Positions 24,044-31,828 of a DNA stretch of 64,000 bases are shown one piece after another. The stretch's first letter is position 1. Each line of letters begins with the position of its first letter. This DNA is from Gnetum montanum (Eukaryota; Streptophyta; Gnetopsida; Gnetales; Gnetaceae). The stretch is from positions 615,094 to 679,093 of the forward strand of contig MNCI01007580.1 in NCBI GenBank assembly GCA_015680685.1, given 5' to 3'. The notes under the pieces were generated by a model. That model did no database searches. It was given only the letters and a program-made list of their open reading frames with translations, and was not told where the DNA came from. The translations under genes were made by a program, and so were the position numbers.

Positions 24044-25406
24044 CAAGTAGAATTAATAAATATTTTTCATTTTCTTATTCAATTTTACAATTTTTTGTTT
24101 TCCAGTTTTTCATCTTTCAATTTGTTGTTTTATCTTTTTGAGGGTAATCTCATCAGCAAATAAAATACTCATGTGACTTGTTGGTTGAGGTGTTGTTCTA
24201 TGCTATCAAGTCTCAGGTGACTAATTATTTGGACAGTGAGCCCACAACATCCATCCACCCATTCTATTAATAAGAGGTTCTACTCTAGGAATGATGATAT
24301 TTTTGTCATCATGAAAACTTAAAGAGTAATTTTATGCTCATTATGCCCAGAGCGAAGAATGATGGACTAAGAAGGAATGGTGAGGGTGTGACATCAAGGG
24401 GACTTGTGGATTCTCTCTAGTGGCATTTGTAGGAGGTATCATGTAGCTTGGTTGTACTAAGATCCTTGTAGATCTAACAACAATGGGAGTAAGAGCAATA
24501 AAGGTACTTAATATAGAAATCCAATGCTATTCTAAGGGGTCCCACAAGAAAGACATGCACCCATGCCTGAAGGTAGGCGGCTTCTCTAGATTATGCATCG
24601 AAAAAGAAAAAAAACATAAAAAAAACCATGTGTGCTATAGATAAATTCCAAATCACTCCTTCCTTAGACAAAACTCCAAGTGATCGTACACCTTGCTATC
24701 ATGGTGCTCTAATGGTTGTCCATCATTGGATAAAACAATGCGATGTCACTGATCAGAGGAAAGGACTTGGTCTTGATTTTGGAACAATGGGCTAACAATG
24801 CATTAATCATATCCTACACTTAGGATTCATTATGCCTTGGGTTAGTTACCTCATGTCTCGATCTCTACAATCCCTTCTACAATTCACCTCATCTCGCTGT
24901 TCATGTATTGGTGACTCATGTCTTGTGTAGCATTGAATTCATACCTCATCATGATGGTATCTACATGTGTGTGTTTTTTGGTACTGGTGTGGATTACATT
25001 TAACCCTTTTAGTGCCTACAAAAATTTTTAGGTGTGGTTACTTAAGGGCATCATAGGTAGGAACCTGCTCTGGGGAGGACCCACTTGCGTAACTTTTGTA
25101 ATTTGCACTTTTTGCACATCACCACATCATTTTATACTCTCCGAGTACTTCATTGCCAAATCTATTCTTTCCTTTGTCATCATTTTATTAAACATTCCTC
25201 AAAACCATTACATGTCTTTTTATGTGTCACCTAAATAAATCAGGTTTGACATTAAACTTTTAGGGCAACTTCCTTGAAAAAAATTTCTAACTCTGAAATC
25301 ACACTAAGTAAAGAATTCAACTTTTATTAAAGGCAATGAGTAAGGTATGAAATAATTGAACTTCATTCAATAACCTTACTAACAATTGATCTTTGTGTGA
25401 TTATAG
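24044..25406 (+). other. Element C post-gag noncoding block
   Basis: This carries the same ordered short matches as the post-pol blocks of B and E: 'GAGGGTGTGACATCAAGGGG' (24384-24403), 'AAAGACATGCACCCATGCCTG' type sequence (24551-24571) and 'GGGGAGGACCCACTTGCGT' (25074-25092). Since pol is absent, the deletion that made C joined the gag end directly to this block. Confidence 0.65.
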
Positions 25407-25509
25407 ATGGCCCCTAAAAGAGGACAACAAGAAGGACCTTCTCAAGGTGCAATTGAATGCCTAGGGGGAGGAAGAGGCCAAGGACCTCATCTAGAACATG
25501 CGGAGTAGG
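25407..25509 (+). pseudogene. Element C start of the post-pol ORF, truncated
   Basis: ATG at 25407 begins MAPKRGQQEGPSQG and runs 34 codons to a TAG. The start and its context ('TTATAGATGG') match the B post-pol frame at 13807. The downstream 500 bp to the 3' LTR have no clear continuation, so only the 5' end survives. Confidence 0.5.
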
Positions 25510-26010
25510 AGGGATAATCATTTAGCATCCATCAGGGAACTCTTGTCATTGCACAATTTGGCCAAGTAAAAGGTGGAGAGGTCAGGGCCCGAGGCTATGA
25601 AGAGGAATGACGACTATTTGTGGCATGGCATGTCAAGGCCAATTAAGTGTTCCTGCAACTGCCGTGTCCATGGGAAGTGCCGACTCCATCAAGCATTGGA
25701 GTATTAGCATGGATGACATAGGATCCCCAAACCAAAGAGGAAAAGCTCCAATCACTCCTTTAGAGTCATCAATTTCGAAAACATGGAGCACAAGATAAGG
25801 GGAAGAGACCCACGGAGGAACCACCACCACCAGGAACCATATGAGTTTCAATAAATTTTATAATTCTATGTCTGTGTCCTAATTTTGTTGTGTTCAACTC
25901 TCCACTCTGGCATGAATAAATTTCTAGCTAGTCAATAATCACATACCTATCCATTGTGTAATCAATGGAACTTGTTCTTATTTTGTTTAACTCAAGGACA
26001 AGTTTTCATT

Positions 26011-26024
26011 TAGTCGTGGGGGTA
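26011..26024 (+). promoter_or_regulatory. Element C polypurine tract
   Basis: TAGTCGTGGGGGTA abuts the 3' LTR start at 26025, matching the plus-strand primer position in E. Confidence 0.8.
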
Positions 26025-26871
26025 TGATGAACCATGAATTGTTAGGCTTCGATATCAAATTTGCGATAGCGGGTATGTGATATCATGGCCTGGCTAACGA
26101 TATCATATACATGATATCGTGACTCCTGTGTAAGCCTATAAATACACCTTTGGATGCACAAGAAGAAAAGTACGTAAGTAGGTGTAAGTGTAGAGTCTTT
26201 TTATTCATTTTTAGTTCATCTCAACTCTTTCCTCAGTGCATGCCCGTAGTGTGATGATTGTAATTGTGCAGAACCTTTATTCGAGTGTGATGTACTTGGA
26301 CACACACATGACTAGCAATAAAGATCAAGATTACTTCATCATTGCATCATTCACTTAGTTTTAATTACTTATTTTTATTGTTATTTATTGTTTTCTTAAT
26401 TAATATTTCTTACCCTTCATTTACTATCCCTATTATTAAACGTAGAATGAATACGACTTAATCACGAGAATTTAAGTGTGACTACTTGGTAACCTAGTAG
26501 TGTATCTAGGAGCGCTCAAGTAATACATGCTTGGTAATTCCAAAAGTAGTACATGACATCCAAGATGTGTACAGATGCTTATTGCACTTAGGCTAGCTTA
26601 GATTCTCTTCTCTCATTCCCTCTTAACTTAAAACAAAGTTATTTTCCATTTCCTCTAGGAGTAGCACTAGTGTAGGACCATATCATACACCTCACTCTAG
26701 ACTTAACCATACATGACAAAAAAAATACTAGTCCAGGTGGGAAGACAATGAACTACGATCAATGTGTAACTATCTAGATACCACAACTAGCCTGTTTGCG
26801 GAGTTCGACCGGATTGTGCATGAATTCTTGAATTCGTATGGTTGAGTGTAGGGGTACCTCACCACTCATCA
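26025..26871 (+). repeat. Element C 3' LTR
   Basis: It aligns from end to end with 21030-21888, begins TGATGAACC and ends CACTCATCA, with TATAAATA at 26137-26144. Differences are mostly transitions and small indels. Confidence 0.93.
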
Positions 26872-27796
26872 GTAGGGATACCTCTTCTAATTCCCTTGTT
26901 CTTTCCATACATGTATGTTTTTATAGGTTTCGAGATGTATGAAGACATCTTGTCCAAAAGTTGAGATTTCACAGGAGATGTCTAGGACATGTAGGAGATA
27001 TCTTTGCTCTTTGCTAAGAGATGAGTCTTTACAAGAGATGTCTCTTGTTGGAAAGGACATATCTTAAGAGAAGACATTTCCCCAAACTACCAAGACATCT
27101 TAGCCAAGAGGAGACGTCTTCCATACTTAGGAGATGTCTCTTTAGAATGTTGTAATTTGGTAGGATATGACTCAAGGAGGTCAGAGACAACCCATATAGA
27201 CAAGGAAACTTCTAGAATTATTCATGCTTATTCAAGAAATAGTTGAGAGAAGGTGGAAAAATATGGGAATAGTGTGGGAAGTCCAAATTAAGCTTGAGAA
27301 TGGTTTCCTAGGATTTTTGTATTATTTTTCTAATAAAAATGGTTTATGTTTCATGCTTTTAAGAGATAGAGAGATGGAGTGAGGAGATTTCATGTAAGTT
27401 CATGTGTTGAGCTTGGGCAAGAGTATGAGAGAGCACATTGAGTGAGTACATAGGTGTTGTAGCTCGATGATCAATTGTGTTGTGTGTTGGTCAATGTGTT
27501 CTAATCTTTCTTACGAGTTGAGATCTTAGTCTCGAGTTGTGGAAGAGCCTCTCTATTAGTTGTATCTTGCATTGAGAACAACCATTATGTGGATGTAGAG
27601 CCTCATGATCTGCCACATCATTTGAATGTTTTGAAAGGTTTTTGATGTTTTATGGATTTTGGGAACCTTGATGTAATATTTTCTTGAATAATTAAAGATT
27701 GTTGATTTTCTTGTTTTCTAGAAAATTGATTATCTTTTCATAATTTCTAGATTTTGTATTAGAAGGTGATTTAATTTTGGAAGTAAGCCTACTCCA
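26872..27796 (+). repeat. Chromovirus 3' LTR, remainder after element C
   Basis: It starts with the duplicated GTAGG and continues GATACCTCTTCTAATTCCC, matching 2138-3081 throughout and ending CCTACTCCA. Together with 21024-21029 it makes a 3' LTR of about 926 bp. Confidence 0.88.
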
Positions 27797-28500
27797 AAAA
27801 AGAATTTTAAAAAATTAATTTCTCCTCTTGAAAATTTATTTAAATTTGATAATAATTTACATTATTTTTTTCCAGATAGTTTTGAAGGATGGTAGATATG
27901 TTTTTCCTTTTAATTTGAAAGTTTCTTATGATTTTATTTATAAAAAATTCATAAGGCTTGGAAAATTTAATTTAACATTATATTTTGGATGATGAAAATG
28001 AAAGATATTTGGAGTGCTCCTACATTTTCTAAAATTCATATTTTTTATGATATCTTATTCATCAAGGTCTTTCTATCGGCACTTATCTTAAACATATGAG
28101 AAATGTTTCTTCTTAATGTCCTCTTTATAGAAGTGAAGCCTCATTTTCTCATGTTTTTCTTGAATGTTCTATTGCTTAGCATGGTTGGAAATGGATGTCC
28201 AATTTTTAACTATGTTCAACTAGGAAAGAATGAAGCTATTCTTGGTGATCAACCTGCTTTATCAACTTTATTTCTTTGCCTTTGGAATTATCTTTGATCC
28301 CTTGTTCTCGACTCTATTTGGAATATTCAGTGTGTAGTTATTTTTTAGTAGGAAGAGCATAAATATGATCTCTTTTTATATGTCAAATATTATATTCTCA
28401 AATATGTCACATTTTAGCTACAACTCTAAGCAAAAAAGCTCTCAATAAAAATTGAACAGTTAATTTATTTTTTACAGTATTAATTTCTTTTTGTTTTGAA
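27797..28500 (+). pseudogene. LINE C-terminal region (zf-RVT), 3' half of the split copy
   Basis: After the chromovirus the LINE reading resumes: 'LKDGRYVFPFNLKVSYDFIYK' near 27880-27945, and then the zinc-knuckle region of plant L1 ORF2 reads 'EASFSHVFLECSIA.HGWKWM' near 28133-28198. The Cys/His set is only partly intact. Interrupted by stops at Trp and Gln positions. It belongs to the same copy as 554-2136. Confidence 0.8.
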
Positions 28501-28513
28501 TACTTAAGGATGG

Positions 28514-28818
28514 AAAGCTTTCAAATTTTGTTGCTATTTTTTTTATTTCTAATTGATGTATTATTTCTTCTTTCAAGAGAGTTTTCTCCTTCTCTTTACA
28601 AAAAATCCTTTAATAAGAAGAGAAGACCTGTGAGGACACTTCTAAATAAAGGAAAGACTGCTTAAAGATGAAAAGCTTTTAGGTTTTGTTGCTCTTTGTA
28701 TTTTATTTCTAATTAATGCATTTTTTCTTTAGAAATAATTTTTTCTTTGTCTTTATAAGAAATCTTTTTATAAGAAGTGAAAATCCATGAGGGAACTTCT
28801 AAATAAAGATAAGTCTTA
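28514..28818 (+). repeat. Tandem duplication of about 152 bp in the LINE 3' UTR
   Basis: 28514-28665 and 28666-28818 are two diverged copies sharing 'GATG(G)AAAGCTTTCA/TAGG', 'TTATTTCTAATT(G/A)ATG' and 'GAACTTCTAAATAAAG'. Together they form the T-rich, AT-rich 3' tail of the LINE; no terminal poly(A) is obvious. Confidence 0.7.
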
Positions 28819-28835
28819 ATTCTTTTCCTACCCTA

Positions 28836-28864
28836 GAGGGCGGGGGAGGGAGGGGAGGTGGGTT
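28836..28864 (+). other. G-run tract (possible G-quadruplex)
   Basis: The stretch contains five runs of three or more G (GGGCGGGGGAGGGAGGGG, then AGGTGGG) in DNA that is otherwise AT-rich. Spacing fits an intramolecular G-quadruplex; formation is inferred. Confidence 0.6.
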
Positions 28865-28948
28865 TCAGGATTAGCTGTAAGGATGAAAACTTAAAAAGAC
28901 ATTCCCAAGATTGTTGGGCTTTTTCTTTAGAATATTATTCATTTTATT

Positions 28949-29257
28949 TTAGAATATTAGATTCCTAGGCACTATGAACTGCACGAGTACAAAGGCACTA
29001 TGAATTGCATGAGTACAAACGTAGAGAGTGAGCTTTGAAGACTCGTTCATGATTATCATAAAGATATTAGTAGCAAAGAAATTCTCAATGTTCATGGCTT
29101 TGGATGATATGCCGAGCTCTAGATGTACTTGCTTTAGAACTTTGTAAATGTAAATCTTGTGAGTCTCTAGATGCATAATTGCTAAAGCAATAGTAGTGTC
29201 GTCATTACAAGCTTTGCTGCAGTCCATAATAATTATGTGTTTTTTAGTGATAGTCAC
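28949..29257 (-). pseudogene. Histone H2B-like pseudogene, core region
   Basis: The minus-strand frame contains '[15 protein letters not shown]', then '[13 protein letters not shown]', then 'ESSKLTLY', in the order of the H2B helices alpha-1 and alpha-2 ([16 protein letters not shown].. ISSKAM..). H2B pairs with H2A in the nucleosome. The N-terminal tail is replaced by unrelated residues and the alpha-3/alpha-C part is garbled after 'LTLY', partly because of a 26-bp tandem duplication near 28969-29020. It ends at a stop before the AVSEGTKAV tail. No intact gene remains. Two related copies lie at 56076-56371 and 60171-60314. Confidence 0.8.
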
Positions 29258-29868
29258 ATATTATTATGCCCAAAAAAATCTGGCTAATTTAGTTGATGTA
29301 GGAAATCACAACTAATTAAGGTTTAATGTTTACATGAGTTTTTGCAACTGTATATGTTGGTGGTGCTCCAACATTAGTTTATGCGATCCTTCCTTCATCC
29401 CAGCATTAGCACTAGCCCAGCCCTAGTTGTTGGCGAGATATTGCTCCTCTGTTTCATATGATTTTTTCCCATGTCCTCATTAGGGTAACAACAAAAGAAG
29501 GAAGCTAAAGGAGAAATCAATTAGATTAAATTAAGGTATCCACCCATAGCCTAGCCAACCTCTTTCCCTTTCTCACTTTTAAGGATGATACTTGAGCTTT
29601 AGTAGGTTTGGCCTAAGAGATAATTAATAGAATTAAGGGTATAACTTTAAAAAAGGATCACTAATGAATACCCATTCTCTCTTTCACAAGTACACTTACT
29701 CATTGGGACAAACACTCTTCCTACCTAGGTGCTTACACTTTATACCTAGTGGAAAGCCTTACCTTGCTCCGCTCATAACGCATGAGAGAAATACATCAAA
29801 TACAAGTTGATCACAACTTCTTGGTTCATTGTAAATAGACCAAGCAACTTACTCTTTATGAGCTTCTT
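29258..29868. other. Unannotated AT-rich stretch
   Basis: I see no coding frame, terminal repeat or RNA gene here. Confidence 0.5.
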
Positions 29869-30126
29869 GGCTTCCTTCATGAAGCCAATAAATTCTTGCA
29901 TTTTCATTCCAAAAGCTTTATGTAAGGTCGGCCTGTGTCTAATTACCATCACTTACTAGCTCAACCATGCACTCTTGCAAGCACTACATCTAACATTGGC
30001 TTCCTTCATGAAGCTGAGCAGTTCTCACATTTTCATTCCAAAAGCTCCAAGTAAGGTCAGTTTACGTCCAATCACCATCTCTCACAGGCTTGACTATGTG
30101 CTCCTATGAGCACCACACCTAATGTT
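29869..30126 (+). repeat. 129-bp tandem duplication
   Basis: 29869-29997 and 29998-30126 are diverged copies sharing 'GGCTTCCTTCATGAAGC', 'CATTTTCATTCCAAAAGCT' and 'AAGTAAGGTC'. The second copy runs into the start of the reverse-transcriptase-like fragment. Confidence 0.8.
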
Positions 30127-30502
30127 AATAGAGTCACTAGGTTCACTCATGGAACTAGGTAGTCATGGATTTCTTCCCGATTGTGGAAGTCTTACCTTGT
30201 ATGTCAACCTTTGTAACTGGGAAGGAGTGAGTAACCTTAAATTCATGAACATGAGTAAATGCTTTGATATTATGAAACATGATACTATGATAAAACAACT
30301 AAGAAATGCAGGAGATCTTATCAGTGTAATAAAACTAATAGGCAAGTACATGCATAGTGAAATTTGTGACAAAGAAGGCCTAGACTACACCAATTGTGAA
30401 GGTATTGGAATCCCACAAGATGGAGTGATATCTCCTATGTTGCATGCTTACCCAAATAGTCTTGCTACACCATCAATCGCACATTCTATTCCCAACCTAT
30501 AA
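30122..30502 (+). pseudogene. Group II intron-type reverse transcriptase fragment
   Basis: The 126-codon frame has two signature blocks in the right order and spacing. 'MSKCFDIMKHDTMIKQL' (residues 44-60) resembles the RT2/3 block 'D..KCFD.IDH..L...L'. 'GIPQDGVISPML' (residues 96-107) resembles 'GTPQGGVISPLL' of block 4. The first catalytic Asp is Asn or Met-shifted and the block-4 Gly is Asp. The second catalytic box (YADD) is not present because the frame ends at 30502, where element D's LTR starts. This differs from the LINE and gypsy RTs here. A mitochondrial or nuclear maturase source is possible; an unusual LINE is the alternative. Confidence 0.55.
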
Positions 30503-30515
30503 CGAATAGTCTCTC

Positions 30516-31690
30516 TGGGGTAGTTTTTGAATCTTAATTACATATTTTTAATTATTTAATTAGTGTTTAATTAATATTTATTTTAATTTTTTTTAGTTTA
30601 TTATAGTGATGACTACTAGTTTATTATTATTATATTATTATTAGTATATTAGTTTTTATGTACTAAAGACTCGAACTAGAGGTGCAGGTTTTGTTGCTGG
30701 GTAGCCATGTGGTGGTAGTTGAAGAATCCAATTCCTTGATCTATATTAGTGTTATGTTTTTTGGTTTCTGGTTTTGTTTTTACAGTAGTAACAAGAATGC
30801 ACATTGAGGATTTATGATGGTAATGAAGCTACAACTTGGATATTGACACTGTAATGTGGATGTGCCGCTCCATGAACCATATTCTTTGACCATGCAATTG
30901 CAGCTATTTCCTGCATGTTACCTTGATGGAGATTGCCATTTTTCTATAGTGAAAATTACTTGCATGTGGGTGGTGGGAGCTACGTGTTTCCTTGCCATGT
31001 CATTGGTGGACATTACAGTGAATGTTACCTATGTGGGTGGTGGTGGTGGACATTATAATGGATGTTACAAATGTGTAGTAATTATCGTGGTCATTATACA
31101 CAAGTGGTGGCTTCTCATGTGCCAGATAGGTCCTTATAAATTCCTTGGCTAGATGCAACAGAGGGGGGAAGAATAGAAAAAAGGATTGATGAAATAAAGA
31201 GAGGATATTATTGAAAGAACCACACTAGATTAGAATTTTTGTTTGTACACAAAATTGTGAAAGAAGAGTGTTGATGCTTTGTGGCAATTAACAGCCAACA
31301 ATGTTTTAATATTTTGAAGTTTTTGCATTGTGGAGACAACAAAGTAGGGTCACAAATTAGGTGATGTCTCCTTTGTAATCTTTCTTATTTCTCAAAAATT
31401 TATTTAAATTCAATTTTATTTAATTGATTATATTCATCTTTGAACTTAATGTTAAAAGTTAAGGTGAATATTATTGATTTTACTTATGGGTGATAGCCAT
31501 AAGTATGGTGTTCTCAATTGAATCTAGATCTAATTGTTGGTTTTATGTCTTGATAATCTTTTGACTTTAAACCATTCCTCCTTGGGATATGACTCGTAGA
31601 TCAATCACATACTAGGTGATAATTTCTACAATGAAAGAAACGAAGATGAAGATTAAAGGTATGCAACACCAAATTTTGCTTGGCTTGTCA
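30516..31690 (+). repeat. Element D 5' LTR
   Basis: It matches 50414-50549 plus 54036-55558. It starts TGGGGTAGTTT, apparently lacking about 14 bases present at the 3' LTR start (TGTTAAACCCC), and ends TTGTCA. A TATA-like 'CTTATAAATTCC' is at about 31132-31143. It holds one copy of a GT-rich unit (about 30868-31128) that is present three times in the 3' LTR. Confidence 0.8.
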
Positions 31691-31692
31691 AT

Positions 31693-31711
31693 TTGGCGCT
31701 GTTGCTCGGGA
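31693..31711 (+). promoter_or_regulatory. Element D primer binding site (tRNA-Asp)
   Basis: TTGGCGCTGTTGCTCGGGA lies two bases after the LTR and is close to the complement of the tRNA-Asp(GUC) 3' end. Confidence 0.8.
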
Positions 31712-31828
31712 GGCTAGCAAAGTTAATCATTATCAAGAGTTTTGTATGTTTTAATTTTATTTTGTAATTTCATATTCCATGTACATTTTATTTTATTTTA
31801 TGTTTCTTTTATTTTAGTAATTTGAGAA

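Larger units (their letters stand above)
21030..26871 (+). mobile_element. Element C: non-autonomous gag-only LTR element with perfect TSD
   Basis: LTRs are 21030-21888 and 26025-26871, both TG..CA. The five bases before (21025-21029) and after (26872-26876) are both GTAGG, a perfect target duplication. The internal region (4136 bp) has a tRNA-Asp primer site, gag, a conserved noncoding block, the first 34 codons of the post-pol frame and a purine tract, but no protease, RT, RNase H or integrase. It must have been moved by a relative's enzymes. It is inserted five to six bases inside the chromovirus 3' LTR. Confidence 0.93.
2137..27796 (+). mobile_element. Ty3/gypsy chromovirus, split by two nested insertions
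   Basis: The parts in order are 5' LTR (2137-3081), initiator tRNA-Met type primer site (about 3091), gag (3152-4490), insertion B (4491-17698), protease to integrase plus chromodomain remnant (17699-20940), the first six bases of the 3' LTR (21024-21029), insertion C (21030-26871), and the remaining 3' LTR (26872-27796). The two LTRs align along their whole length once C is removed. Flanking pentamers are AATGA on the left and AAAAA on the right, so any target duplication has decayed. Order of protease, RT, RNase H and integrase, plus the chromodomain-like tail, place it in the chromovirus branch. It is inserted in a LINE. Confidence 0.85.

Noticed and set aside
25607-25851. Overlapping plus and minus frames near the element C 3' LTR
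   Set aside because: No domain recognised and no counterpart in B or E; likely chance frames in a short GC-richer patch.
31692-31711. tRNA gene fragment at the TGGCGC..GGGA sequences
   Set aside because: These are primer sites complementary to the tRNA-Asp 3' end next to LTRs; no cloverleaf is present.
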